Shown piece after piece: positions 45,081 through 54,534 of a stretch of DNA of 64,000 nucleotides. Position 1 is the first letter of the stretch. Each line of letters starts with the position of its first letter. Source of the stretch: Synechococcus sp. WH 8109 (lineage in GTDB: Bacteria; Cyanobacteriota; Cyanobacteriia; PCC-6307; Cyanobiaceae); assembly GCF_000161795.2 (NCBI RefSeq), contig NZ_CP006882.1:496001-560000 (forward strand), in the 5' to 3' direction. Position numbers and translations under genes: made by a program. A model generated the notes under the pieces. That model worked only from the letters and a program-made list of their open reading frames with translations, was not told where the DNA came from and searched no databases.

Positions 45081-45749
45081 ATGTTCACTGGGCTGGTGCA
45101 GTCAGTTGGAAGGATCGAGCGACGTGCCGGGGCAGTGGTGGTTTCGGGCTGCGCTCCTTTTTCCCCGTTGGCCCTTGGCGACAGCGTGGCTGTGGATGGC
45201 GTTTGCCTCACAGCGGCAGAGGTGATGGCGGATGGTTTCCGGGCCGATGTGAGTGAGGAAACCCTGCGCCGCACCACGTTGGGACGCAAGGCGGATCGTG
45301 GTGGAGCGGTGAACCTCGAGCCGGCGCTTCGGCTGAGCGACCGCCTTGGTGGTCATCTGGTGAGTGGTCATGTGGATGCCACCGGTGAAGTCACCTGCGT
45401 GGAGACCCTCCCCCACTCCTGGGCCCTGTCGATCCGCTGGTCGGATCCCCGATTCGGCCGTTATGTCTGTGAGAAGGCCAGCATCGCGGTGGATGGGATC
45501 AGCCTCACGGTGGCCGAATGTTCAGCCGATGGAACGACGTTCAGCCTCGCCGTCATCCCCCACACCTGGGAGGCGACGACCCTTAAACACCTAGCTGTCG
45601 GGGACACCGTGAACCTGGAGGCCGATCAACTGGTCCGTTACGCCGAGCGGCTGTTGCATGCCACTGCTGCCGATGCCGGAAACGCCGATGGCCAAGTCAA
45701 GACTGATGATCTGTCAGCCAACTGGCTGGCCGATCACGGCTGGTCTTGA
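45081..45749 (+). CDS. ribE: riboflavin synthase, alpha chain
   Basis: Riboflavin synthase dismutates lumazine to riboflavin. From ATG 45081 (MFTGLVQSVG) the 222-residue product has two homologous lumazine-binding domains: GDSVAVDGVCLTA (about 35-47) and VDGISLTVAECS (about 135-146), each with the conserved motif. Its 3' end overlaps the cyAbrB gene by 16 bp on the other strand. The gene is divergent from the BFN gene. Confidence 0.93.
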   Translation: MFTGLVQSVGRIERRAGAVVVSGCAPFSPLALGDSVAVDGVCLTAAEVMADGFRADVSEETLRRTTLGRKADRGGAVNLEPALRLSDRLGGHLVSGHVDATGEVTCVETLPHSWALSIRWSDPRFGRYVCEKASIAVDGISLTVAECSADGTTFSLAVIPHTWEATTLKHLAVGDTVNLEADQLVRYAERLLHATAADAGNADGQVKTDDLSANWLADHGWS

Positions 45750-46105
45750 TCCATCTGCTGAAGAACGATCATTCCGGAGTCACGCTGGAGCTCGATCTTG
45801 AACTCCTGGCCGGGTTCGAGGCCGAGCCGACGGGTGTAGGCGTGGCCAATCAGCAGGTTGCCGTTGCCATGCACACGGGTGCGGAAATCGGCCTGACGAC
45901 CCCGGCTTCCGCCCGAGGAACTGCTGCTGCTTTTCGGCAATTGCCATCCCTGGGCTGCAGCTTTGGCCTCCACCAGGGCCCGATAAAAACTCTTTTTCAG
46001 CAGTCGTCCGCTTGGGCCGACGTAGCCGCACCCGCGGGCGATGTCATCTTCCGGCCGATTGCTGAGCGATCTGGCCTTGTCCAGCAGTTCCTTGCCGACC
46101 AGCAT
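45734..46105 (-). CDS. cyanobacterial AbrB-like transcriptional regulator
   Basis: The product from ATG 46105 (MLVGKELLDKARSLSN) has the cyAbrB N-terminal helical region (RPEDDIARGCGYV), then a C-terminal AbrB-type DNA-binding swapped-hairpin (RVHGNGNLLIGHAYTRRLGLEPGQEFKIEL). CyAbrB proteins regulate N and C metabolism in cyanobacteria. The Ser-rich linker between (KSSSSSSGG) is typical of the group. Upstream start at 46150 is possible. Confidence 0.88.
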   Translation of the reverse strand: MLVGKELLDKARSLSNRPEDDIARGCGYVGPSGRLLKKSFYRALVEAKAAAQGWQLPKSSSSSSGGSRGRQADFRTRVHGNGNLLIGHAYTRRLGLEPGQEFKIELQRDSGMIVLQQMDQDQP

Positions 46106-46159
46106 TTCAGGAGTTAATTCAACTGAATTCTGGCCACGCTCGCCAATCAAGGCAAGGGA

Positions 46160-46759
46160 TCAGAGCAGATAAAGGATCACGAAAAGAATCACCCAGATCC
46201 CATCAACAAAGTGCCAGTACAACTCCGCTGCTTCCAGGGGGAAGTGGTCGGCTGCAGTCACACGGCCCTGCGGCTGCCTCGCTTGCCACCAGACGATCAG
46301 GATCATCAGGGCGCCGAGGGTCACATGGAGACCATGAAATCCCGTGGCGGCGAAGAAGGTGCTGGCGTAAAGGTTGTCGGTCAGGCCGAAGGGGAGTGTG
46401 AAGTACTCCACCATCTGGCTCACCAGAAAGGCCAGACCGAGGCCTGCGGTGATCAGCAGCCAGCGTCGACAGCGGCCGTGGTCGTCCTGTCGGATCGCCT
46501 GACCGGCCTTGTGGAAGGTGGCACTGCTCACCAGGAGCAGAACGGTGTTGAGGATGGGTAGGGGCAGCTCCAGTTCATAGATGGCTCCATCTGGTAGGGG
46601 GTTAACCGCTTTAAAGGTGAGGTAGGCCGCAAAGAATCCGGCGAAGGTCATGGCGTCCGCTACGAGAAACGTGGCCAGGCCGAACATGCGGTGATCGGGA
46701 TGCTCGGCATGCCCCCCATGGCTGTGGTCCTGATCCTTCGTGGGAACTGTTGTGGTCAT
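46160..46759 (-). CDS. ctaE: cytochrome c oxidase subunit III
   Basis: The 199-residue short form has five hydrophobic helices and the conserved subunit III motifs (FAAYLTFKAVNP, FFAATGFHGLHVTLG, YWHFVDGIWVILF). It lies 3' of ctaD with a 4-bp overlap. It supports terminal respiration on the same membranes as photosynthesis. Confidence 0.94.
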   Translation of the reverse strand: MTTTVPTKDQDHSHGGHAEHPDHRMFGLATFLVADAMTFAGFFAAYLTFKAVNPLPDGAIYELELPLPILNTVLLLVSSATFHKAGQAIRQDDHGRCRRWLLITAGLGLAFLVSQMVEYFTLPFGLTDNLYASTFFAATGFHGLHVTLGALMILIVWWQARQPQGRVTAADHFPLEAAELYWHFVDGIWVILFVILYLL

Positions 46760-48423
46760 TTGCCGCTGCTCCAGAGGTCACGACCGCTGGTTGCGGTCAG
46801 GTCCAGCTCGTCCGGTGGGACTCCGTAGCCGTAGGGCTCTTCCACCAGAGGGGCCTCCCCAATCCAGTTTTCGACCGGCGGCGGTGAACTGGTCAGCCAT
46901 TCGGGCGTTAGTGCTCTCCAGGGGTTGTCGCCTGCGACAGGACCGCTGAGGGCGCTGTGGATCACATTCCACAGGAAGGGCAGGGTGCTGATGGCCATCA
47001 GCAGAGCTCCGACGGAGCTGATCTGATTGATCAGAGTGAATTGGGGGTCGTATTCAGCCACGCGTCGCGGCATCCCATTGAGGCCCAGCCAGTGCTGAGG
47101 GCCGAAGCACAGGTTGAAGCCGATGAAGGTGAGGGCACAGTGCAGGCGGCCGAGATCTTCGTTGAGCATCCGGCCGGTGAACTTGGGATACCAGTGGTAA
47201 ATCGAGGCGAAGATCACGAACACCGATCCACCGAAGACGATGTAGTGGAAGTGGGCGACAACGAAGTAGGTGTCGTGCACATGAATGTCGAATGGCACCT
47301 GCGCCAGAGCGACACCTGTGATGCCTCCGAGCACGAAGTTCACAATGAAGCCGCAGGAAAACAGCATGGCGCTGTTGAGGCTGATGCGACCGCCCCAGAG
47401 TGTTGCTAACCAGTTGAAGAATTTGATGCCGGTGGGTACGGCGATGAATGCGGTTGCAATGGTGAAGAACAGGCGCATCCAGGGAGGTGTACCGCTGGTG
47501 AACATGTGGTGCGCCCACACAATCAGGCCCAACACAACGATTGCCATGATCGAATACACCATCGTCACGTAGCCGAACAGCGGCTTGCGGGCATGAACTG
47601 GCAGGATTTCGCTTACCAAGCCGAAGGCCGGCAAGACCATGATGTAAACGGCTGGGTGGGAATAAAACCAGAACAGATGCTGGTAAACCACAACATTGCC
47701 CCCAAGGGTGGGGTTGAAGAAGCCTGTATGGGCAACGATGTCGAAACTCAGTAACACCAATGTTCCCGCCAGAACCGGTGTTGAGAGAACCACAAGAATG
47801 CTGGTGCCCAGCATCGCCCAGCAATACATGGGGAGCTGCATCAATTTCAAGCTGGGGCGTCGCAGTTTGAGAATGGTGGCGATGAAGTTGATGCCTCCGA
47901 AGATCGAACTTCCGCCCAGGAGTAACACGCTCAGGATCCAGATGATTTGGCCAGTTGCTGGTGTGGTGATGCTGAGGGGTGGATAGGCCGTCCAGCCCGA
48001 TTGTGCAGCACCAGTGAGGAAATAGCTGGTGATCAGCATCAAACCTGCTGGAGGAATCAGCCAGAACGCCACGGCATTCAGGCGCGGGAAGGCCATATCC
48101 CTTGCACCCACATAAAAAGGGATCAAATAGTTCCCAAAAGCACCATTCACCACGGGGACAATCCAGAGAAAGATCATCACCGTGCCGTGGAGTGTCAGCA
48201 CCTGGTTGTAGACATCACGTGCCATGAAGTCGGACACGGGACTGGTGAGTTCTGTGCGAATGGCGCCGGCAAGGGCACCGCCAATCAGATAAAAAACAAA
48301 GCCGCAGACGAGGTACTGCAGCCCGATCACCTTGTGATCAACGCTGAAGCTGAAATACCGCAACCAGCCGCTGGGTTGAAGCCGTGGAGGACTGGATGTT
48401 TCCGGGGGCAAGCTGATGGTCAT
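46756..48423 (-). CDS. ctaD: cytochrome c oxidase subunit I (A2 type)
   Basis: From ATG 48423 (MTISLPPETSS) the 555-residue product has 12 helices with His ligands of the low-spin heme and binuclear centre (LHGTVMIFLW; HHMFTSG; DTYFVVAHFHYIVFGG). The D-channel segment reads WFYSHPAVYIM in place of the A1-type GHPEVYI, which classes it as an A2-type heme-copper oxidase (family knowledge). Subunit order ctaC-ctaD-ctaE is standard. Start at 48423 is 2 bp from the ctaC stop. Confidence 0.96.
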   Translation of the reverse strand: MTISLPPETSSPPRLQPSGWLRYFSFSVDHKVIGLQYLVCGFVFYLIGGALAGAIRTELTSPVSDFMARDVYNQVLTLHGTVMIFLWIVPVVNGAFGNYLIPFYVGARDMAFPRLNAVAFWLIPPAGLMLITSYFLTGAAQSGWTAYPPLSITTPATGQIIWILSVLLLGGSSIFGGINFIATILKLRRPSLKLMQLPMYCWAMLGTSILVVLSTPVLAGTLVLLSFDIVAHTGFFNPTLGGNVVVYQHLFWFYSHPAVYIMVLPAFGLVSEILPVHARKPLFGYVTMVYSIMAIVVLGLIVWAHHMFTSGTPPWMRLFFTIATAFIAVPTGIKFFNWLATLWGGRISLNSAMLFSCGFIVNFVLGGITGVALAQVPFDIHVHDTYFVVAHFHYIVFGGSVFVIFASIYHWYPKFTGRMLNEDLGRLHCALTFIGFNLCFGPQHWLGLNGMPRRVAEYDPQFTLINQISSVGALLMAISTLPFLWNVIHSALSGPVAGDNPWRALTPEWLTSSPPPVENWIGEAPLVEEPYGYGVPPDELDLTATSGRDLWSSGK

Positions 48424-48424
48424 G

Positions 48425-49255
48425 TCAGGCGTTTGCGATGGGGGGCATTTCGTCTTCAGGTGCGGTTTTTGCGTTGTCCCTGTACCAGCTGTCCCAGTCC
48501 TCCGGACTTTCCACCACCACGGTGGAGCGCATTCCACCGTGGTAGGGCCCACAGAGTTCGGCGCACACAATTGGATAACGACCGGTACGTGTGGGCGTGA
48601 AACTCAGCTGGGTAGGTTGGCCAGGAATGACGTCCTGCTTCAAGCGAAATTCAGGAACCCAGAAGGCGTGAATCACGTCTTTTGCTTCCATCCGCAGTGT
48701 GATCGGCCGGTCGGCTGGAACATGAAGCTCACCTGATGTGATGTCTCCCTCTGGGTAATGAAAGAGGAAGGCAAATTGCATGGCTGTTACCTCAACGGGT
48801 AAAACATTTGTTGCTGCCGCTGATTCAATCGAGCCTGAACTGATGCCTCCCCAGATCTGTTCTTCGTGGGATCCGCCCATGTGGTCATGGGCCAGAGGCA
48901 CCATGCCACCCATCCGGTCGTAAATGTCGTAGCTGTACAGACCAACAAAAAGCACCACAACAGCAGGAACTGCTGTCCAGAAAATTTCAAGTGGCAGATT
49001 TCCCTCGATGGCCAGGCCGTCGCCGAGCTGGCCGCTGCGTCGCCGAAAGCGAATCAAGCTGAAGACGAGAAGGCCAACGATTCCAATAAATAGAATGCTG
49101 CCAATTGTGAATAGAACCTTAAAAAGCTCGTCGTAAATCGGCGCGTTTGCGCTCGCATCGATGGGGAGGAGGTTGATGTTCTGGCCGATCCAAAGGCCGC
49201 CCAGAGCAAGGACCATCCCGATCACCAACGTGAGAATGGCGGATGGGATCTGCAC
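48425..49255 (-). CDS. ctaC: cytochrome c oxidase subunit II
   Basis: The 276-residue product has two N-terminal membrane helices and a soluble CuA domain with CAELCGPYHGGM (about 229-240), plus HAFWVPEF ligand region. It accepts electrons from cytochrome c6 or plastocyanin. The gene is divergent from ctaA; the 200-bp gap between them must carry both promoters. A long Gly/His-containing loop (MVPLAHDHMGGSHEEQIWGG) precedes the CuA domain and may add flexibility. Confidence 0.95.
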   Translation of the reverse strand: MQIPSAILTLVIGMVLALGGLWIGQNINLLPIDASANAPIYDELFKVLFTIGSILFIGIVGLLVFSLIRFRRRSGQLGDGLAIEGNLPLEIFWTAVPAVVVLFVGLYSYDIYDRMGGMVPLAHDHMGGSHEEQIWGGISSGSIESAAATNVLPVEVTAMQFAFLFHYPEGDITSGELHVPADRPITLRMEAKDVIHAFWVPEFRLKQDVIPGQPTQLSFTPTRTGRYPIVCAELCGPYHGGMRSTVVVESPEDWDSWYRDNAKTAPEDEMPPIANA

Positions 49256-49455
49256 CTGATCAATCCCAGGTTTTCAACAGCGTATGGGGCTGGCTGCGGT
49301 TCTCCATGAAGTGATTGTTAAGGCCTTATTTCTGTCAGGAAAAGGGGATGATTTTTCCTCGTTTGTGTTGCAGACGTCCACACAGCGTGACGTCATCTTC
49401 TGCATCGCTACGGTCAAAGCAATCCCTTTTGGGTGCATCGGATGGAGCTTGTTCG

Positions 49456-50382
49456 ATGATGCTTTCCTCATTGTCGACATTGCGTCGACGTCTTGGATTG
49501 TTGTCGGCTCACCTTGTGGTTGCTGTGATCGCCTTGGTTGTCATCGGTGGAGCAACCCGGGTGATGGAGGCCGGCTTGGCCTGCCCGGACTGGCCCCTGT
49601 GCTTCGGCTCGTTTTTGCCGGGTCGCCAGATGAACGTTCAGGTGTTTCTTGAGTGGTTTCACCGCCTCGATGCTTTCGTCATCGGCGTTGCCCTGGTGGT
49701 GATGGCTGTGGCGACGACGCTTCGGCGGCGCCAACTCCCGCGATGGCTGCCGTGGCTTGCCGCTGGCCTGATGGTTCTTGTGGCGATGCAGGGAGGTTTG
49801 GGTGCGCTGACGGTGACCCAGCTGCTCCCTTCCGGTGTGGTGACAGCCCACCTGGCACTCGCTCTCACCCTTGTGGCGCTTCTGAGTGGGCTGACCCAAC
49901 GCTTGCTTCATCCCACTGTTGTCGTCGCTCCTCTGTGGTGGCGCATCGGGGCATTGCTTGGCCTGATGTCGGTCTTTGTGCAGTGCCTGCTCGGTGGTCG
50001 CATGGCCACCGCTTGGGCAGGGCAGCGTTGCCTTGCTGGAGGAGAGGCCTGCCAGCTGGTTCTCTCCCATCGCGTGACGGCGATGCCGGTGGTCGTTGTT
50101 GTGCTCGGCTTCGCCGGGGCAGCAGTCCTGGCGGGTGGTTGGGCTCGCCAGCAGTGGCCCTGGCTTGGTGGGGCCGTGCTCCTGGTGCTGGTTCAGGTGG
50201 CTCTTGGCGTTCTCACCCTTCGTCTTGGTTTGTCGCAACCGGCAGTGACCGTTGCGCATCAGCTCGTGGCTGCCCTGCTGATCGCTTTGTTGGCGGCGCT
50301 TCTGGTCCGATCTCCGGACCTCCCCTCACCGTCCCGTTCCGTCGTCCTCGACGACACCTCGTTGGAGGCCTGTCATGGCTGA
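49456..50382 (+). CDS. ctaA: heme A synthase
   Basis: CtaA oxidises heme O to heme A. Start at ATG 49456 or 49459 ([14 protein letters not shown]). The product has eight hydrophobic helices with His and Glu ligands ([31 protein letters not shown]) and conserved Cys pairs ([19 protein letters not shown]). The frame is open further upstream, but the upstream part has no helical character. The stop overlaps ctaB by 8 bp. Confidence 0.92.
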   Translation: MMLSSLSTLRRRLGLLSAHLVVAVIALVVIGGATRVMEAGLACPDWPLCFGSFLPGRQMNVQVFLEWFHRLDAFVIGVALVVMAVATTLRRRQLPRWLPWLAAGLMVLVAMQGGLGALTVTQLLPSGVVTAHLALALTLVALLSGLTQRLLHPTVVVAPLWWRIGALLGLMSVFVQCLLGGRMATAWAGQRCLAGGEACQLVLSHRVTAMPVVVVVLGFAGAAVLAGGWARQQWPWLGGAVLLVLVQVALGVLTLRLGLSQPAVTVAHQLVAALLIALLAALLVRSPDLPSPSRSVVLDDTSLEACHG

Positions 50383-51358
50383 AATCACTGCAACCGTTCG
50401 TCCGACCCGTGAGGAGGTGGTCCCCTCCCGCAAGCGGGTGAAACTTCCGGCCTGGCTGGAAGTTGCCAAACCCCGCCTGATCCCTCTTCTGCTGGCCACC
50501 ACCCTGGGTGGAATGGCTCTCAGTGAAGGCTGGCCACTCTCATCACCTCGGCTCGTCTGCACTCTGGGGGGAGGGGCGCTTGCCTCCGCTGCTGCAGGGG
50601 TTCTGAACTGCTTATGGGAGCAGGATCTCGATGGTCGGATGGCCCGCACCAGCGGTCGCGCACTTCCCTCTGGTCGGCTGTCGTCCACCAGTGCATTCAT
50701 CGGCGCCATCGCCTGCACCCTGGCGGCGGCGATGCTTCTGGTGAGCGGTGTGAACTGTCTCGCTGCTGGGTTGTCCCTGCTCGGCCTCTGCAGTTACGTG
50801 CTGCTCTACACAGCCTTGCTCAAGCCGCGCACGTCCCAGAACATCGTCATCGGTGGGGTCGCCGGGGCTATTCCGCCCCTTGTGGGGGCGGCGGCCGCCA
50901 CGGGCCATGTTGGCTTAGGGGGCTGGTGGCTGTTCGCTCTGGTGATGGTCTGGACGCCAGCCCATTTCTGGGCTTTAGCCCTGCTGTTGCGTGAGGACTA
51001 TCGCGCTGTCGGGATCCCCATGCTGCCCGTGGTGAAGGGGCCTGTGGTGACGGCAAGGGCGATCAAGACCTACGGCTGGATCACTGTCCTGCTTAGCGGT
51101 TTGGGCGTGTTTGCTTTGCCTTCAGGTGGCGCTTTCTATGGCGTGATGCTGCTGCCTTACAACGGTCGATTGCTGCAGCTCGTCGATCGGCTGTCTCTGG
51201 ATCCCGACAGTCTCGTGAATGCCAAGGCCCTGTTCCGTTGGTCGATCCTCTATCTGTTCGGTCTGTGCCTGCTGCTCATTCTCAGTCGGACGGATTTGGC
51301 CTCAGGCTTTGCCCACCAGGTGATGCAACTTCTCTCCCTGCCAACGGCAGTGCAATGA
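50375..51358 (+). CDS. ctaB: protoheme IX farnesyltransferase (heme O synthase)
   Basis: The 327-residue UbiA-fold protein has the Mg-binding motif [15 protein letters not shown] (about 79-93, NxxxDxxxD type) and the second motif near [15 protein letters not shown], with about nine helices. It farnesylates protoheme to heme O, substrate of CtaA. Partner of ctaA in an overlapping pair. Confidence 0.94.
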   Translation: MAEITATVRPTREEVVPSRKRVKLPAWLEVAKPRLIPLLLATTLGGMALSEGWPLSSPRLVCTLGGGALASAAAGVLNCLWEQDLDGRMARTSGRALPSGRLSSTSAFIGAIACTLAAAMLLVSGVNCLAAGLSLLGLCSYVLLYTALLKPRTSQNIVIGGVAGAIPPLVGAAAATGHVGLGGWWLFALVMVWTPAHFWALALLLREDYRAVGIPMLPVVKGPVVTARAIKTYGWITVLLSGLGVFALPSGGAFYGVMLLPYNGRLLQLVDRLSLDPDSLVNAKALFRWSILYLFGLCLLLILSRTDLASGFAHQVMQLLSLPTAVQ

Positions 51359-51408
51359 GCACTCTCTAGATTCCCTGAATTGGCCGAGAAAGTCCCTGAC
51401 GGTGCCTG

Positions 51409-52422
51409 ATGGCGTTGATTGAACTGCGCAAGATCTCAAAGGCCTACGGCTCGGTACCGGCTCTGCGTGAGCTTGATCTCACCGTTCCTGAAGGATGCCT
51501 TTACGGGTTGCTTGGCCCGAACGGTGCCGGCAAAACAACGGCCATGCGCATCCTCGCCACCTTGCTCGCTCCCGACAGCGGCTCAGTCATTGTTGGGGGT
51601 GTTGATGGTCTGGCGCAGCCACGTGAGGTGCGCCAGCTCATGGGCTATGTGGCCCAGGAGGTGGCTATCGACAAGATCCTGAGTGGTCGGGAACTGCTGC
51701 AGTTGCAAGGCGATCTCTACCACCTGCCCCGGAACGTTCGCGAAAGCCGCATCGCCGATCTGATTGACCGCCTCGCGATGGGCGACTGGATTGGTCGCCG
51801 CTGCGGTACCTATTCCGGCGGCATGCGCCGGCGTTTGGACCTGGCGGCTGGTCTGCTGCACCGCCCCCGCTTGCTCGTGCTCGATGAACCGACCGTTGGA
51901 CTGGATATCGAGAGCCGCAGTGCCATCTGGCAGCTGCTGCGTCAGTTGGTTGATGAGGGCACCACTGTTCTCCTGAGCAGTCACTACCTCGAAGAAGTGG
52001 AGGCTTTGGCGGATCAGTTGGCGATCATCGATGCCGGTCGTGTGATTGCCGAAGGCAGCCCAGACCAGCTCAAACAACGGCTTGGGGGTGATCGCGTGAC
52101 TCTGCGAATCCGAGAGTTCAGCACTGCCGATGAGGCCACGCAAGTGCGTGCACTGCTGGAACCCTTGGATGGGGTGCGTCAGGTGGTGGTGAACCGCTCC
52201 CAGGGGTTTTCCCTCAACTTGGTGATCGAGGGTGGGGCCGTGATCGATCAGCTGCGTCAGACCCTTGAGGCTGCAGGTTTACCTGTGTTTGCTCTGGCCC
52301 AGAGCCGTCCCAGCCTCGATGATGTCTACCTTCAGGCCACAGGACGCACCCTGATGGACGCTGAACTGGCCATCGCAGGCCAGCGCGACGTCAAACAGGA
52401 AAAGCGTCAATCCATGCGTTGA
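51409..52422 (+). CDS. ABC-2 type exporter ATP-binding protein
   Basis: The 337-residue ATPase has Walker A GPNGAGKTT (about 37-45), signature YSGGMRRRLDLA, Walker B LLVLDEPTVGLD and an H-loop SSHYLEE, followed by a C-terminal extension typical of the daunorubicin-resistance DrrA group. The next gene is its permease. Substrate unknown; the position after ctaAB raises the possibility of export tied to heme or membrane assembly, but this is only inference. Confidence 0.9.
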   Translation: MALIELRKISKAYGSVPALRELDLTVPEGCLYGLLGPNGAGKTTAMRILATLLAPDSGSVIVGGVDGLAQPREVRQLMGYVAQEVAIDKILSGRELLQLQGDLYHLPRNVRESRIADLIDRLAMGDWIGRRCGTYSGGMRRRLDLAAGLLHRPRLLVLDEPTVGLDIESRSAIWQLLRQLVDEGTTVLLSSHYLEEVEALADQLAIIDAGRVIAEGSPDQLKQRLGGDRVTLRIREFSTADEATQVRALLEPLDGVRQVVVNRSQGFSLNLVIEGGAVIDQLRQTLEAAGLPVFALAQSRPSLDDVYLQATGRTLMDAELAIAGQRDVKQEKRQSMR

Positions 52423-52431
52423 CTCCCAACG

Positions 52432-53286
52432 ATGACTTCCCCAACAGCATCTGTTGCTATCCAGCAGCAGCAATCCGGAGCCCTCGCTGAGCTGAGCCAG
52501 GAAACGTTGGCCCTCACCCGGCGCTTGTTTCTTCAGTTGACCCGTCGCCCTTCAACCTTGATTGCCGGGGTCTTGCAACCCCTGATCTGGCTGATTCTCT
52601 TCGGTGCACTTTTCGCCAATGCCCCTGAGGGTCTGTTGCCAGGAGGCATGAGCTACGGCCGTTTTCTGGGTGCCGGAGTGATTGTCTTCACAGCCTTCAG
52701 CGGTGCTTTGAATGCCGGCCTGCCGGTGATGTTTGACCGCGAATTCGGTTTCCTCAATCGGCTGCTGGTGGCACCGCTGCGAAGCCGCAGTTCCATTGTG
52801 CTGGCGTCGGTTATCTACATCACGGCACTGAGCCTGTTGCAGAGTCTGGCGATCATGGGAACGGCAGCTGTGCTCGGTTACGGATGGCCCGGTCTCAGCG
52901 GCCTCGCCCTGGTGCTGGTGACGCTGCTGCTTCTGGTTTTTGCTGTGACGGCCCTCAGTCTCGGACTGGCCTTCGCATTGCCAGGCCACATCGAGTTGAT
53001 CGCTGTGATTTTTGTGGCCAACTTGCCGTTGCTGTTTGCCAGCACGGCGTTGGCCCCGTTGTCGTTCATGCCGACCTGGCTGGGCTGGCTTGCGGCCTTG
53101 AATCCCCTTACCTTCGCGATAGAACCCATTCGAGCGGCTTACCAGGGTCCTCTGGACCTTTCGGCCGTTCTGCTGGAAGCCCCCTATGGGGATCTCACCG
53201 GCACCAGTTGTCTGCTGATCCTTCTGCTACTCACCATCGGGCTGTTTCTTGCGATTCGCCCTCTGCTCAACCGCAAACTTTCCTGA
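52432..53286 (+). CDS. ABC-2 type exporter permease
   Basis: The 284-residue product has six hydrophobic segments of the ABC-2 permease fold (PLIWLILFGALFANAPEG, VIVFTAFSGALNAG, VIYITALSLLQSLA, LVLVTLLLLVFAVTAL and others), and ends with basic RPLLNRKLS. It is 9 bp after the ATPase gene. Confidence 0.88.
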   Translation: MTSPTASVAIQQQQSGALAELSQETLALTRRLFLQLTRRPSTLIAGVLQPLIWLILFGALFANAPEGLLPGGMSYGRFLGAGVIVFTAFSGALNAGLPVMFDREFGFLNRLLVAPLRSRSSIVLASVIYITALSLLQSLAIMGTAAVLGYGWPGLSGLALVLVTLLLLVFAVTALSLGLAFALPGHIELIAVIFVANLPLLFASTALAPLSFMPTWLGWLAALNPLTFAIEPIRAAYQGPLDLSAVLLEAPYGDLTGTSCLLILLLLTIGLFLAIRPLLNRKLS

Positions 53287-53290
53287 ATCC

Positions 53291-53839
53291 GTGCTTTCTT
53301 CTCCCTTCCAGCAGCCGTCACCTCGACAGAACGCTCTGGCCCTTCAGATCCAGGAGGCCAGAACCTCAGGTGATGACTCCTTGCTGGCGGGTCTGATCAG
53401 TCAGTGGGTTCACCGTTACGGCTTTGACGGAGCAGCTGAGCTTGATCTGAGCTTGCCGGAGCCTTCAGCTTCGAAGCATGAGTTCAGTTCTGCGCCGATG
53501 CCTGTCGCAGAGGACGAGATGTCTGCTGAAGACGAGATGGCCCCTGAAGATGACGTTTTGGTTGAAACCGAGGCCGTCGTGGAGGAGGAAATGGTCGTTG
53601 AAGAGGAGGAGCAGATTGCTGCTGAAGACGACCTGCTGCTGGAGGACGAGGTGATTGAGAACGGGACGATCGCTGAAGAAGAAACGATTGCCGAAAAGGA
53701 AGAGATTGCGACTGAAGAAACGCTGCTTCAACAAAGCTTCCCGGCTGCTCCTGTGCCGGCCCCACCGATCAGCACGCCCCGTTCGCTGCGGCGTTGGCTT
53801 CCCCGCCAAGAGGATGACGCGTTCCCCAAGGCGTCCTGA
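53291..53839 (+). CDS. acidic repeat protein
   Basis: From GTG 53291, four bases after the permease stop, the 182-residue product has a helical N-terminus (about 1-50), then a very acidic low-complexity tract (about 65-150, many EDE/EEE and EIA/EET units) and a short Pro/Arg tail (APPISTPRSLRRWLPRQ). The acidic part looks like an imperfectly repeated 8-10 residue unit. No domain recognised. It may be an operon partner of the exporter, or a separately translated small protein. Confidence 0.6.
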   Translation: MLSSPFQQPSPRQNALALQIQEARTSGDDSLLAGLISQWVHRYGFDGAAELDLSLPEPSASKHEFSSAPMPVAEDEMSAEDEMAPEDDVLVETEAVVEEEMVVEEEEQIAAEDDLLLEDEVIENGTIAEEETIAEKEEIATEETLLQQSFPAAPVPAPPISTPRSLRRWLPRQEDDAFPKAS

Positions 53840-53844
53840 ACCCC

Positions 53845-54534
53845 ATGATTCCGAACCCTGAATCCCTGGATCAGGGGCTGATCGTTTCGGTGCAGGCACC
53901 CCAGGGTTCGCCGATGCGCGATCCCGACGTGATCGCTGCCATGGCGGATGCCGCCCTACGCAATGGGGCTGTGGGTGTGCGCTTGGAAAGCCCTGAACAC
54001 ATCGGTGCTGTGCGTCGACGCTGTCCGGATGCCTTGATCATTGGTTTATGGAAATGCACGTTCCCGGACAGCTCGGTGTACATCACTCCGGGCTGGAAAG
54101 AAATTCAGGCCGTCTGGTCTGCGGGGGCCGATGTGATCTCGATTGATGCCACAGCCCGTCCGCGGCCTGCAGGGCAAGACCTGGCCGCGTTGATTCAGCG
54201 CAGCCGTGATGAGTTGAGGGCCCCGCTGATGGCTGATGTGGATTCGCTGGAGAATGGTTTGCGCGCAGCCGAATTGGGCTGTGACTGGGTTGGGACCACG
54301 CTCTACGGCTACACGGAAGACACGGCACAGCAGCGCCCCCCTGCGTTTGATCTGCTCCCCCAACTTCGAGCTGAACTTCCCAGCTCGGTTCGTCTGATCT
54401 GTGAGGGGGGAATTGCTTCTCCAGCGGATGCACGGTTGGCATTGCAGGCCGGAGCCGACACCGTTGTTGTGGGGACGGCGATCACCGGAGTGGACCTCCA
54501 GGTGATCGCCTATCGCCAGGGAATGATCAGCTGA
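53845..54534 (+). CDS. nanE: N-acetylmannosamine-6-phosphate 2-epimerase
   Basis: NanE converts ManNAc-6-P to GlcNAc-6-P. The 229-residue TIM-barrel product has a Lys in the motif GLWKCTF (about 70), DVISIDATARPRP (about 95) and GGIASPADARLALQAGAD near the end. No other sialic acid catabolic gene is nearby, so it may serve amino-sugar recycling or cell-wall-derived sugars. Its 3' end abuts the groEL 3' end with no gap. Confidence 0.88.
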   Translation: MIPNPESLDQGLIVSVQAPQGSPMRDPDVIAAMADAALRNGAVGVRLESPEHIGAVRRRCPDALIIGLWKCTFPDSSVYITPGWKEIQAVWSAGADVISIDATARPRPAGQDLAALIQRSRDELRAPLMADVDSLENGLRAAELGCDWVGTTLYGYTEDTAQQRPPAFDLLPQLRAELPSSVRLICEGGIASPADARLALQAGADTVVVGTAITGVDLQVIAYRQGMIS

